This document shows positions 22,167 through 33,510 of a stretch of DNA of 64,000 bases, piece by piece (the stretch's first letter is position 1; every line of letters begins with the position of its first letter). The stretch comes from Dastarcus helophoroides (lineage: Eukaryota > Arthropoda > Insecta > Coleoptera > Bothrideridae). The stretch spans positions 8,246,001-8,310,000 of the forward strand of contig CM053329.1 of assembly GCA_028583605.1 (NCBI GenBank), written 5' to 3'. The notes beneath the pieces were generated by a model that had not been told where the DNA came from, made no database searches, and saw only the letters and a program-made list of their open reading frames with translations. Both the position numbers and the translations under genes were made by a program.

Positions 22167-22220
22167 CAACCTTCGTTGTAATCTTTCCTGATTTCAGCGG
22201 ACAAGTTTTGTATTTCAATT

Positions 22221-22713
22221 TTTGAAGATAACCAAGGACCAGTCAGTTCCACCACAAAAAAACCTAAAAAGTTTTTAAAAGCCATGCTAGACTTTACACT
22301 CTAAAATTTTTGCTTCAACATCTAGATTTAAAGATTGAAATATCGAGAACACCAAACAATTCAAGATTTTAATATTTTCTATAAGTTTTAATTTTTTTTT
22401 GAAATGTAATCTTGAAATTTCGACTTTCTGTTAGAAATGTGTTCTGTTTAAAAATTTATTTTCTTTAGCTTTGAAGTTTAAGTTAAAAATTCAAATATTT
22501 TTTCAACACTTTCAACTTTTTTCTAAAAAGCTTATAGTTTTTACTCTTCCTTAAAAACATCTATTATTTTTGGCATGTCGACTTACCGTCTAAAATCCTG
22601 GGTATACACCCAAAAACTTCGGAAGTTTCTTTTGAACTTTTCGGTTTAAAACTTGTTTTAATTTTTTCTCTTCTTTGATTTATTGTTAAAAATTTTAACA
22701 AAAATCTGGATAT
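22221..22713. repeat. T-rich degenerate tract
   Basis: Recurring short blocks such as GAAATTTCGACTTTCTGTTA and TTTCAACTTTTTTCTAAAAA, with T far above A on this strand. No genes. Confidence 0.5.
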
Positions 22714-23230
22714 GGATTCCGGACTCGTTGTGGGTTGCCTAAAGTTTAGGCCAGCACTGTTTCCGGGCTCATTGTGCTATCTCCGTGATTGAAGTGTCCT
22801 TGTTCATTCATTCAGTCACCCAACCTTGTTGAGAAACTGAAGATCGTCCCTTGGATGCGTCTCTCTCAAACTGACCACACTAGGCCAGAAGTCCCCCAAT
22901 GTGGAACCTCTGATTGATTCTATAGTCGGGCAGTGACACATCACGTGCTTGACCCTCTCATCTTCTTTTAAACACCCTCTACAGCTCGGGTCGTTTATAA
23001 TTCCCATTCTGTGGAGGTGTTTGCTTAATCAACCTACAAGTTTCCTGAGGTTATTCCTTGAAAGTTGTAGGCATAGTTTTGCCCTTTGCCTGCACGGCAT
23101 TCTAAAGAATGCGTGAGTTTGTCGGCATCGGTTTACGATCAATTTCTTCGTTAAGTAGAAATCTTACGGTTGATCTCGGCAAGGGAAGGCTTGGTCCAAC
23201 AAATTGTCCCTCCGAACACTTTCTCTAAGT
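22714..23230 (-). mobile_element. LINE 3' fragment with RNase H C-terminal domain
   Basis: Minus-strand copy of the family seen at 12162-12778 and 36132-37363. It starts at CTCCGAACAC..., includes an open stretch 23007-22816 with CRGCLKEDERVKHVMCHCP (a Cys/His cluster of the C-terminal domain) and ends at the family terminus (GAGTCCGGAATCCA in minus sense). Frameshifts upstream. It lies within the T-rich tract. No target duplication confirmed. Confidence 0.75.
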
Positions 23231-23795
23231 GTTTTCAGAAAATTGATTTTTTCCCTTTAAATCCAGTTTTACACTTTGAATCGACAATTGGTTTAATTAG
23301 TTCCGAAAATTTTGACTTTAGCTAGAAAATTGTGTTGAAAAACTATTATATTAATTTCTTGTTTTTTTTAAACTTTGGTTTTGCTTTTTGACCTTGGTTT
23401 AAAATCTACACTTTTTTTTCGAACTTTTGTAGATGTTTTTTAGACTTGAAGGCCTTTTCTTCAGGCGTCAACTACAATGACAGGTTATTTGTAAAGCTCG
23501 TGGCGAGCCACTACTCTTCTTATGAGCAAGAAAGACAATTTGGTTTGATTTTTAATTTTGAAAATATAAAAAAACACATTTAACAAAATTAGAAGTCTCT
23601 CTCTTTGACTCAGTAACTCATTCCTTTTTTTTAATCAAATATCACTTAGGTTTGTTTGCTTTAAATAGCAAATACTATAGCGTCAATGTAAATGTTTCTT
23701 AATCTTACTATCTAACTGTATTGTTTTATTGTCTGGTGATGATGCATACAATCTAAATCTAAATAATGTAGCAGTAAGTAATATTAGAGTTATGA
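23231..23795. other. AT-rich spacer with T-rich tract
   Basis: T-rich degenerate tract to about 23480, then AT-rich unique sequence. No gene seen. Confidence 0.5.
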
Positions 23796-24170
23796 AGACT
23801 TTGTTTTGCTTACCATCGTAGAGGGCTTCTTCAAGAGCAACCTTAAATACCAAATTCAAGACAGAAGTAACCCAGTATATCAACCATATCAAAGGCAAAA
23901 ATTCTTTTAAAATGGTACAAAAAAGGTAAAAGATTTAGTCAGTAAACAGAAAAGTATGGTTCAGTGTACCAAAGGTGAAATTCATCTGCACAGAATTTGT
24001 GAAATAAAAACCAAGATCAAAGACAGAAGGGTATGAATAACTCAATATGTCAACCATACCAGAAGCATTTTTCTGAGGTGAAAGTGGCCCAGAAAAGGCG
24101 AAGGGGTGCAGTCAGTACAGAAGAGCACGAAAGCCTAATATGTCAACCATACCAGATACTCTTCCGCAAT
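23796..24170 (-). repeat. Degenerate relative of the 44.1-44.5 kb ribozyme-like/tandem repeat element
   Basis: GCTTACCATCGTAGAGGGCT at 23808 matches the 44.15 kb motif GCTCACCATCGTAGGGGGCT, but the core boxes are mutated (TTGAAGA for CTGAAGA; the GAAA box is lost). To its right, ATRTCAACCATACCAGA-type units recur at about 23877, 24047 and 24141 (spacing about 85-94), as in the 90-bp array at 44273-44500. Order and orientation are the same in both loci. Confidence 0.6.
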
Positions 24171-24458
24171 GACAGAAATAAAAAGTGATGAAGGAATGCA
24201 GGTAATTTAAAAAATTAATGAATGAATGAACGATGAGTTTCTTTTCCTTTCTTTTTTTGCCACTTTTGGAAGAGTTTTGCCTTCGGTATCTTAGACTTTT
24301 AAGTTACTGTCCTCTTTTATATTGAATTTGGCTTGTCTCCTTGTTCCTAAAGAAGCCCCTTACAATGGTTCGAGAAACATTACATTTCTTGGACACAACA
24401 CTAAATATATCGACAGTAGTTGTTGTCGCAGTATTGGTATTGTATTTCTAAAACTTAC

Positions 24459-25325
24459 CTGACTGGATAAAATGTTGAATTGGCCTATGAGGTAACTACT
24501 GCTAGTCACATAATATACGATCATGATTATGGCGCTTATTATTGAAGTCGTTGACAAGCTTCTACCTCCAGAACTGAATACATCTATCAATAGATATATC
24601 ATACATATTGCGGAAAAAATCAGTTTTCAGTAAAATAAAAACCAATATTTTTCCAAAGAAGTCATTCGTTTCCCTGCTTAGTTCTTTTAAAGTTTGTGCC
24701 ATTTCGATGTGCAGTTTCCAATCGAACTCTTCTCATATAAAAACGCCAAATCTGGCGGCGTCTTTTAACTGTCGTGAGGAAAGTTGCTAAAGGATCTGTT
24801 AAATTCTCGAATAGAAAACTGGCAGAATATTATTAAAGACGTGAATACGGCTATCAGTTCGTGATACATGGTAAATCCAAAATAGGTTAACCATTCGTGG
24901 AATGATAACTGTCCCCAGAGGCAGTGACAAAGAAAAGGCGATATGACGGTAAACGAACTGCACATTAAAAATATTAAGTACATCTTTATGTTGCAGGGTC
25001 TTATGTAAATCTGGTATCTCGACATTAGTTTCTTTTCGCATGATTCATATTTGAAAAGACATGCTTGAATCTTCTTTTTTTTGATGTGAGTGAAAACTGT
25101 AGTAAATATTGCCTCTATGTAGAGTAAGGAAGTGTCAAGGGAAAACACCACGCTTAAGACATTTTTTAATCTTTTGCCATTTTTAAAGGCAAAAATTATT
25201 GCTATAAAACATGTTACATGAATAAAACATGAAATAAATATTGTTACGAGATTAAATTTTTTTTTCTCACGTAATAATTTAGGTTCATATATGGGAAATC
25301 CCAAACATACACATGATCGAAACAA
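24459..25325 (-). pseudogene. Gustatory receptor first exon, frameshifted
   Basis: The 5' part is open for 186 codons from a Met at 25325 (MFRSCVCLGFPIYEPKLLRE) with four hydrophobic segments. Near 24768 the frame shifts. The continuing frame reads RQLKDAARFGVFI, a TGA near 24738, then TLKELSRETNDFFGKILVFI, the N-x-x-FG block typical of this family. Another shift near 24585 leads to STTSIISAIIMIVYYVTSS and the donor (CAG|GTAAGT in minus sense, 24459). Two frameshifts and a stop make it a pseudogene unless assembly errors are at fault. No C-terminal exons found downstream. Confidence 0.75.
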
Positions 25326-26170
25326 TATGTAACCAGTTGATAGTATTTTACAGTTGTTGTTCTTGGTGATTAACTGTTGATTTTTACTTAAAATCTTAAG
25401 TGACCTTAGACATTTGATGGTCTTTTAGTAATTGTAACATACATTCATGTTATAAGCAATTAATCACATTTTATTATCAAGTAAATTTTGAACAAATTTT
25501 GTGTTTGAGACCTAAAATAGCTTATTCATTACCGAACTAGTTTATTAGGTCAGTTAATAATCTATCATTAATATGAAACGTTCCAAACAAAAATATCCCT
25601 ATACTCCTGTACAAACCAAACATATTAGACTAATTAAACAACTTAACCATGAAGCTTATTATTCATATCATTTTCTTTAATATGTTTTATAAAATTAAAA
25701 TTATTTATTCTAAACTACTATGCTATATGTTCAAACTATTTTTATTAAAAGTAAACCCTATTATGCCTTTGGAGCATTGTAAGTAGAAAGTGGAAATCAA
25801 GATAAATGGCGATATACTGCTGTTTTAAATAAAAATAAGTTAGAATTATGGGCGAAAATTAACCTTAGCAACCAGTTTTAAAGTTCGGAATGTATATGAA
25901 AAAAATCTCAATAGATAGAGATTCTCATTCTGCTAATTTGGCCTGTACAGAAAATTTTCCTGTCTTTTTTTTTAGTTACTAGTCAATAACAGAAATGTCA
26001 ACTTGTTTTGGCTCAGTAGGATCTGCACCAAGTGTTTTGTTTACGTTAAAAAGTTGCCATTCCTTGTTTAACTTCAAGTGTCTGTTTCAATTTGTGAAAT
26101 TTTTAATTAAAAAAATGGCAAATCGTGCTTCTCTTGAACATTATTTTTTCATGGCATATAAATATGTTAT
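25326..26170. other. AT-rich spacer
   Basis: No gene or clear repeat seen upstream of the receptor pseudogene. Confidence 0.5.
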
Positions 26171-26176
26171 CTATGG

Positions 26177-26560
26177 CAACGTAGGCAGAGATAATTTGGC
26201 AATTTAATAACAAGTATCCTGAAACACCAGCCTCAACTGACAAGACTATCAAAGCAATCGGTGAGAATAATTTGGCTTGGATTCGAGACTGAAGACGGTG
26301 AAGAAATCTTATGACCACCGGATAGTTCAGACCTCAATCCATGAGATGTATTTCTTTAAACAGCTATGAAGGATTATGTGTTTGGAGAATTGGTAAATAG
26401 ATTGCATAAATTAGCAAGGAATCGAAAAAGCACCCAAATTTCTACGCCTCAAACATTAAAAAGAGTGTGGTCGAACATTTCGTACACCACCTTAAATATT
26501 TTTTAGAAGTCGACTCTGATGACTTTAAAGTTGTACTAATAAGACTTTGAAATGCTCTTT
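26177..26560 (+). pseudogene. mariner-like transposase, internally deleted
   Basis: Two ends of a transposase are juxtaposed. At 26177-26270 IIWQFNNKYPETPASTDKTI fits the second part of the N-terminal helix-turn-helix region. At 26318-26420 PDSSDLNP then a stop and DVFL fits the third acidic block (family PDLNPLDYFLWG). The catalytic middle is deleted. Terminal repeats not identified. Confidence 0.45.
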
Positions 26561-27269
26561 TTTAAATAAAAAAAGTGCGAAAATCGAACATTTTATTCGT
26601 AACATCGGCTCGCAAACCATCTGGATCTTTCTGTAATGATGTGAAATGTCCTAATTGTAGATTAAGCATCTGAAGATTTTTCCTTAACAATTCATAGCTG
26701 TTTCTGTCACTTTTAAATTTACATTAGTGGTAACTTAGGCGCAACTTTCATTACAAGTGTTACCTTAGTGTCAACTGGTGGTTCAGATTAAATATTTTTG
26801 ATATGTTTTCTCTTTTATCTCCGTTTTGTATTTGAGGCATCGGGAATAATTATATTTAAAATGATCGAAGAAGATACCCAAAACTAAATAACATTGCGAA
26901 GGTGGGCTCTTCACCAGTTTCGGGAGCGATTCCGAGAGAATTACACCTATAAATTCTCGGGATTGTCCCAAAATATTCATCACGTGAGTTTGCTCGCGAA
27001 TGGGTGATAATATCGCACCGCTGGATTCCTAACAGATTCATAAACTATTAAACTTTATTAACGATAACAGTAGTAAAATTTTAAAACAACCCTTTAATAT
27101 TGACCAATAGAAGTCCACCGATCATGACCCTCTAACTACAACGACAAACTTCGTTAAAAAGCCTTTAATGTGACCGTAAAATAATAATAATAGAAGTTAA
27201 CCGACGGCAGCTTAGAATAAGCCATCAAAGCCTTGAAACAAAGCAAGCTGAAGATCTGTCGGCAGATCT
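26561..27269. other. Spacer, nothing recognised
   Basis: AT-rich. A short perfect hairpin AGATCTG-TCGG-CAGATCT at 27251-27268 sits just before the gypsy-type protease region. Confidence 0.4.
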
Positions 27270-27282
27270 GTCTCATTGGCTG

Positions 27283-27605
27283 ATGTCGAGCAACCAGCCC
27301 CCAAAATTTTCCATCAAACAGATAAAAAGGACCATGGAAAGTTTGGTAGTGGAAACCAGTGTAGATGAAAGGAATGTACTATCAACAGTGAACACAGGAG
27401 CCATGGTAACTTTAGCATGCAGGAAAGTTCTACCGTCACAACCAAAGGTACTGTCGCAAAGAATGCTCCTCAGAACAGTTACGGGAGATACTGCGCCAAT
27501 TATAGGAGAGGCAGACGTCATGATTGGTCTGGGAAAACTACCGATTTTGCATCAGGTATTGGTGGCAGATATCGAAGACGAACTGATTCTGGGATGGACC
27601 TAATC
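27283..27605 (+). pseudogene. Retropepsin-like protease domain with Asp to Asn change
   Basis: Open for 106 codons. The active-site block reads STVNTGAMVTLACRK, where the family has D-T-G; the catalytic Asp is Asn. The later hydrophobic-hydrophobic-Gly element is seen as DELILGWT. Such a substitution abolishes retropepsin catalysis. The frame ends in TAA at 27601. Confidence 0.7.
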
Positions 27606-27990
27606 AGGCAACGCACCGGCTACTTTCGAATGTGTAATGGAACTGGTACTTCGAGGACTCACTTGAAAAACTTGCTTGGTTTACTTAGATGACGTCATGG
27701 TGTTGGGCAAAAGCTTAAAAGAACATGAAGAAAATCTTCAAGAAGTCTTTGACAGGCTGAAGCAAGCTAACTTAAAGCTGAATCCGAAGAAATGCTCCGA
27801 AGAAGTGCTCCTTGCTCCAAAGAAAAGTAGAATTCTTAGGCTACACTGTATTAGCCGCAGGACTCAAATATCAGCGTGACTGGCCAAGACCCAAAGATAA
27901 ACATAAATTGAGAAGTTACCTGGGGTTAGGTACCTATTACAGAAGATTTGTGAAAGGTTTCGTTAACATTGCTGCGTCATTACACCGACT
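27606..27990 (+). pseudogene. RT palm and thumb remnant
   Basis: ATFECVMELVLRGLT, a TGA where the family has Trp, then CLVYLDDVMVLGKSLKEHEE with the YLDD catalytic box intact, and ANLKLNPKKCS. After a frameshift near 27815 the text VEFLGYTVLAAGLKYQ and KLRSYLGLGTYYRRFVKGF continues the connection domain. The RT fingers and the first catalytic Asp are deleted. Confidence 0.75.
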
Positions 27991-28049
27991 AACGGAAGGG
28001 AAGAACGCCGTGTGTCTGGACTCCCGATTGTGATACCGCTTTCCGAAAA

Positions 28050-28255
28050 CTGAAGTCCGCCTTGTGCACGAGTCCCATCTTGGCTTATCCTCAGCAGAAT
28101 GGAAAGTTCGTATTGAACACTGTTGCCAGCAACGTCAGCATTGGGGCTGTGTTGTCCCAAGTTCAAGGTCGAGCCGTGGTGTCGGAAATGTGTCACCTGC
28201 GCTGCATCCAAGGGTCCCTGTACAAGAACCAAAGGGACCATAAAGCAGTATAATT
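28050..28255 (+). pseudogene. RNase H N-terminal remnant
   Basis: GKFVLNTVASNVSIGAVLSQ is the start of a gypsy RNase H, where the first catalytic residue (family VLDTDASN) is Asn and the second Asp is Val. The rest is deleted before the integrase core. Confidence 0.65.
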
Positions 28256-28261
28256 AAAAAG

Positions 28262-29125
28262 CTTTATTTGAAAGATTTGCTATCGATGTGGCAGGGTCAT
28301 TTTTAGCATCAGACGATAAAAACAAGTACAGCCTGGTGGCCATGGATTATTTCAGTAAATGGCCTGAAGCTTACGCCATCACGAACCAGGAGGCTATCAC
28401 AGACGCAAGGATTCTTGTGGACAACTTCATCTGTCGATTTGTTGTTCCCTTGGAAATACACTCAGACCAAGGAAGAAACTTTGAATTGGGGGTCTTCCAG
28501 GGGGTGTGTCGTCTTCTTGAAATAAAGAAAACTCAAACAACACTTTTTCATCCACAGTCTGATAAAATGGTGGAAAGATTTACCATGACCTTGAGGGAAC
28601 ATCTTTTGAAGGTCGTTTCCAAGCATTAGAGAGACTGGGACCGACAACTACCACTGTTTCTAATGACCTATCGCGCGGCAACTCATGAAGCTACAGGTCA
28701 GAATCCAGCAAAAGTGATCTTCGCGAGGGAACTGCGGCTTCCGTGTGACTTGGTGTTTGGATCAGCAAGAAAAATCTCCAGGGACAGGATGAGTTTTGTA
28801 GACGGCTGGAGGTAAGCGATATTGAAGACACATTCCCTGGTGGCGGACGTAGATCAACTTGACGACGGACCGGATGAAAACAAGATATGACGTAAATGCC
28901 AATCATAGAGTTTTCAGCAAGGGCAAATTGATACAGGTCTACAACTCTTAGCGGAGAAAAGGAGTTGTGCCGAAGCTTCCACCATCTTGAGAAGGGTCGT
29001 TCAAAGTGCTGAAGAGGATCAACGACTTTGTATACAGGATCCAGCGTAGCCCCAAGACCAAAATAAAAGTGGTACACCTCAACAGACTGTGCAAATATAG
29101 TGGCGAAGTGACTGATTGGAACTGA
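28262..29125 (+). pseudogene. Integrase core and C-terminal region
   Basis: FAIDVAGSFLASDDKNKYSL holds the first catalytic Asp, then MDYFSKWPEAYAI, EIHSDQGRNFE with the second Asp, and PQSDKMVERF with the Glu. All three catalytic positions are kept. A TAG at 28627 replaces a codon after VVSKH; MTYRAATHEATGQNPAKVIF then follows in another frame. The C-terminal part near 28940-29125 (PSWEGPF-like in family) ends HLNRLCKYSGEVTDWN. Frameshifts at about 28810 and 28900. Confidence 0.75.
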
Positions 29126-29155
29126 TCGGCACGATCAGTCTTAAGAGGAGGACAG

Positions 29156-29444
29156 TGTAACAAAACGAAATTATAGAATTTATTACCTAGGAAATTTTTC
29201 TAAAAAAATTGATAACAGGAAGCAAGCGGCCGCAAAAATGAAGCAAATGGCAGATTAGCGCTCCAGAAATAAGTCTTATCTGCTAATTCTTTCTAGAATG
29301 CGAAACGATATCTATCAATAAACGGCCCGGTCGGCTTTCCCTCAGTTAGTTAGTCAATGAATAAGTTAGTTTATTAAACAGTGTTAGTAAGTTAATTATT
29401 TAGTTGTAGTGTTCCGGAATCAATTTGGAAATAAAGTGGTTACA
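29156..29444 (+). repeat. 3' LTR of the gypsy-type element
   Basis: Begins TGTAACAAAACG right after AAGAGGAGGACAG and ends AAATAAAGTGGTTACA, giving TG...CA ends and a polyadenylation-like AATAAA 10 bases before the end. No second copy in the window, so boundaries rest on the TG/CA ends and adjacent polypurine stretch. Confidence 0.6.
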
Positions 29445-31021
29445 ATTCACGAAGTATTAATCATTTGAACCGATAGCGCGCAACAATATACTTAAAACGA
29501 AAATATTCTAACTATTCTGACGAAACCAAGAACAAAAGAAAATAAAAGAGTCGTAGGCTCTTTTAGAAATTAGGGTAATATACGCATAGGAATATCCTAA
29601 ATCCGTAACCTTCCTGATATCACCTGATAAGGAGACGCATGGGCAAAGACATAACCCTAAACGGTAACATACCAATACGAAAAGATAACAATGGTAATTT
29701 ATAAAATAGTTAGGGACACCTGGTACTTAATATTAGGCATGAAAACTAAAAATGGTTCCTTAAACCCGGTATGGCAGGACCAAAAATCAAAACATCAGAA
29801 TATTGAACCTCTGAAAATTTTTCTTTTATTATAACAAATTAAATAAGTTTGCCGAGATTATACTTGGTTGTATCTTAAAATTTTAATTTTAATCGATAAC
29901 ATTTGGTTTTAAAATTTAAAATTTTCACTTTGAATTTTTGCTTAAAAATTTTGTAGTTTTTTCTATCAAAACCTTACTTTTATTATTAAAATTTAGTTAT
30001 TAAAATAGCCATTTTAATAATTAACTAAAAATTTTAAAAATGTTTAAATGTTCATCCAATTTACCATGTTATTATGATTTCAGAATTTCTATAGGTCTGT
30101 CTGTTTGTTCTGACTAAGGTGAGAAACGACTATGCCTATTTTGATAAAATTTTCATCAAAAGGTAAAGTAGTTGCTGGGACATCTCTTAGGCTATTTCTT
30201 CAGTCAAATTAAATAGATAACAGATTTATTGTAGGTATAAAAGTAGGTTTGCTATAGATATTGTGTTAATGTTGAATTTTACCCCACAAGCGTTTACTAA
30301 GTAGGTATAATATTTGTAGACCTTACAACTCTCTACGAAAAAGCTACCTATTATAGTTTCTTACGAAAGATAGTTTCTAAGAAAAAACAAATAATAATGA
30401 GAGTTAAAAAAAAGAGTAAAATAAAATTCCGGTCATGCTAGAAGCCCTGGTAAGTGTTGGGACTTATTTTAATATGTTTCTCTTCGTTCACCAATCATAT
30501 TTAAGCTCTAGAATCAGATGCTTCATGTTTTTTCGAACGCGAACAGTTTTCTATAAATCTATTGCTTGTCACAAGTGATTGTATGCAATGCGATGTTGTC
30601 ACGATGTACTCTTGTCAACTGACTGAATTTTGTTGGTAATTTTACACATAATTCTGGGAAGTGTCTGGATTTTTTCTTGAAGTGAGTGCAGAGAGTTTCA
30701 GCGTGCGATTTAAGTATTTAATACTGCATTATACTTAAAAAAAATATGTTTTTAAATGATGTATTTCTGAAATTACTAAAGCAAATGCTCCTGGGGCAGT
30801 TTTAAAAAGTTCAAGCCATTTTTTAACTGAAATGTACACAAAACAATATTCGAAAGACACATACAATAAAAAGGCCAAAGAAAGTAAATATATCTAACAA
30901 AAAAGATAATAGAAAATCTTTAGTTAATAAATTAGTTACAAGTTTTGTTTTAGGTTAATAATCATAAGGAAATGAATATGTGATCTAAGCATCTAGCAGA
31001 ATTAGAAGCAGTTTTACAAAC
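29445..31021. other. AT-rich spacer
   Basis: No gene or clear repeat seen. Includes the presumed first intron side of the receptor relic at 31022; no C-terminal exon was found. Confidence 0.5.
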
Positions 31022-31936
31022 CTGTTTCTTTAAGATTTCAAAGTGTCTTGTAAAATCAATTACGGTAGAAAACACAATTCCTAAATAAGCCGTCCAGTAA
31101 AAAAAGGGTAAAATCGAACGATCTGGTCTTGTAATTGTAATATACGCCATTAAGGTATGTGCCAGCAATCAAACAGGAAAAATCACTTAAAAGATTTGCT
31201 GTTATAAATATTCCCACGCTGTTCATCTGTTTGTTTAGAGAATCGACTTTTTCAAAAATATCCATAAAATATTCCAGTTCTTTAAAAGATCTTAAGGTGT
31301 CCTTTTGGCTGCTCAGCTTGAGTAATAACAGTTTTTGAGCTTCCATTGTAGTCGCAATTAATAAATTGAATAAAAAGAAGAAATTTGTTGTAACCATCAT
31401 ACTAATGTAATGAACGAAAATATCGTAGACGACCTTATGACCGTAGATAACTTGAAAAATTAGATCTGTCGAGGCCATAGTAAACATAAAAATAAACGAC
31501 AGCGAGGCCCTGTACATCACATGTCTCATAATTTTTTGGGAGATGATACCAATAGTAGATTTTAATAATACCTCTAATTCATAACAGTTTTGTATCCATT
31601 CACTTAGGTTCGGTGACCTTGCATGTATCATTATGTACAACCATGACTTTGAGATGAAAATTATTGCACCATTTGTTTCAAAAATTTTAAGATTGAAAAC
31701 CCCCAGATATGTACCCTGGTGGACGAATAATTAATGACATGACTGTCAGTGCTGTTAAAGTTGCTAATACAATTGCTATTTCTAAAATTGTAAGAATGTT
31801 CCTTTTTATGGATTATTTCATATTTGATATTTGATTTTGTTTTGATTTCCTTAATCGTAATTCGGGGAAATAAGAAGAATTTCCAACAGTACGTTAATAT
31901 TTTAACGGTTTTTAAAAATGTGGAATCAATAATCAT
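31022..31936 (-). pseudogene. Gustatory receptor first exon, frameshifted
   Basis: Start MIIDSTFLKTVKILTYCW at 31936. Frame shifts near 31795 to RNILTILEIAIVLATLTALT (first membrane segment) and again near 31695 to VFNLKIFETNGAIIFISKSW. It then stays open through KVVYDIFVHYISMMVTTNFF and KELEYFMDIFEKVDSLNKQM, the N-x-x block of the family. A third shift near 31155 gives YITITRPDRSILPFFYWTAY and ends at a donor (CAG|GTTTGT, 31022). With three frameshifts it is probably dead. Related in form to the other receptor exons of the window. Confidence 0.7.
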
Positions 31937-33270
31937 TTCTTGAGTAAATAGGTTTAAATTTAAATGGCACGAATAACATTGCGTTTGAGTTGTGGGACTG
32001 TTGAATACAAACATAATTAAATAGAGTGCACTAGTCTTAGGAAATACAGTAAAGAGTTACGTTTTCTTTACATTTATTTTATTATTTATTTAACTATCAC
32101 ACAATTGCATATTATTTTACAGTTCAGTGTAATGGATTTTCCGCCGTAGATACCTCGGACGTGATTTAGTAAATATAATTAAAGAGATTGATTTTGTGTA
32201 CTATAATATATTAATACTTTTAAATGATCCTTATAATAAACTTACTTCTAACAAAGGTTTGACCAGACTGACTATTCTAATTCTAAATACAATACATACA
32301 TTTTACACCCTGATCATTTTTCGCGACGGGGTTTCCGCCCATTCTTTAGTTAGATCTTACAAGTGGCGGAAACGTCTAACACACAATAAGAATAAGTAAT
32401 TTAGATGAAACAGATGTAACAACTTTGGTACTTAGAAGGGTCTGGACCTAAGAGGGTAGGGCAGGTACATTACATCAGTAACTTTAGAAAAAAAACAACG
32501 TTTAAAAATTTTCCATTGAGCAAAGTCCTATGTAATATAGGCTTTTGGAAAAAGGAGAATTTGTTTTAGACAAAGATATAAATTGTTACTTATGTTAGCG
32601 GTTATCATATCCCAAATTTACCATGAAAAGAACGATACGTATTTCAGGTAGTTGGTCCGTGTGGACGTATTAGTTTACCTATCAGGTCTCATTTCTTAAA
32701 TGATTTTTGCTACGGTTGCTTTTATCGACTTAAATTTTATTATAAAAAAGGTCCATTATTTTGGAATCCATTCTTTAAAGAACTCAATTTATGTTAAGCA
32801 ATATTAAACCTTATTAGATGCTTTTATACATCCTATTGATTATGTTTCTTTTAATAACGTTTAAGAAAATTGTTTTGCAGAAAACATTTCTTTAACGAAA
32901 TGTTTCTTTATGCCATTATGAGGTATGTGAGGTATGACCAAATAATGAATATACAGCGTATTTGAGATTAGAATGTCATAATTTTAAACATGTATCATTT
33001 GGAAAGATCAGTAAAGACAGCGTATTGAAAGCAATATTATTAGATTATTTAAAGCAAGTGCAAATCAACCCATTAAGAGTGTGATGTTGAATAAATGGTT
33101 TACTTCCTATGTAGGTCAACAGAAGGTTATCCCGTTATCAAGTAGAGAGATCCCTAATTAGTGGCAATAAATTTTTAGGTACTGTTGGCTGTATAATATT
33201 TTGTTGTTTTCAAATACTTGAACTTCTTCTACGTTACATTTTTTTTTATAACGAAACTTCGAGAATTACT
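31937..33270. other. AT-rich spacer
   Basis: No gene seen. A plus-strand open stretch of 67 codons at 32196 has no family features. Confidence 0.5.
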
Positions 33271-33510
33271 TCATTTCGGAGCACATTGAACATTTCTAGG
33301 TTGTTGTTTATAAAAAGAGGCATCTTTTCGAAGTATTTGGGGTTTGTGGCGTTTATGAAAAAATAAAGATGATTCGTCTATAAATAACACATTGTTTAAA
33401 AAATTTCCTTTGCTATCAGCTATGTCCCTTATATTCACAAAACTCAAAACTGGTTTAAAAGTTATCTCGAGTATTAGCCACTTGCATCCGTTTCTTTTTA
33501 AAGTATTCTC
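33271..33510 (-). pseudogene. Tc1/mariner-type transposase fragment
   Basis: Minus frame NTLKRNGCKWLILEITFKPV then NFLNNVLFIDESSLFFHKRH, where FIDES fits the first catalytic Asp block (family FSDEATF / FTDES). Only this portion is recognisable; flanks are AT-rich and no terminal repeats were matched. Confidence 0.45.

Larger units (their letters stand above)
22026..22220. mobile_element. Foldback element with hammerhead-like core in each arm (copy 2)
   Basis: A compact near-palindrome: arms of about 95 bases meet at AGATACAGTATCTCT (22114-22128). Outer text GAAACTTGTCGTCTGAAAT and its partner TTCAGCGGACAAGTTTTG are complementary. Each arm contains the hammerhead-like core (22076-22116 minus; 22126-22166 plus). 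No coding potential. Confidence 0.8.
27270..29444 (+). mobile_element. gypsy-type LTR retrotransposon, internally deleted, 3' LTR only
   Basis: Ordered remains of Pol: protease, last part of RT, part of RNase H, integrase, then a polypurine stretch (AAGAGGAGGACAG) and a 3' LTR. The order protease-RT-RNase H-integrase fixes it as Ty3/gypsy type. Two internal deletions are visible: protease runs straight into the RT palm near 27605, and RNase H runs into the integrase core near 28255. No left LTR found. It cannot move by itself. Confidence 0.8.

Noticed and set aside
24220..24420. Tc1 helix-turn-helix in minus sense (VVSKKCNVSRTIVRGFF)
   Set aside because: Suggestive but short, followed by a stop, with no other transposase part or terminal repeat nearby.
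29310..29330. Another hammerhead-like box (GCGAAACGATATC) in the gypsy LTR
   Set aside because: No CTGAnGA box or pairing stems at suitable distance.
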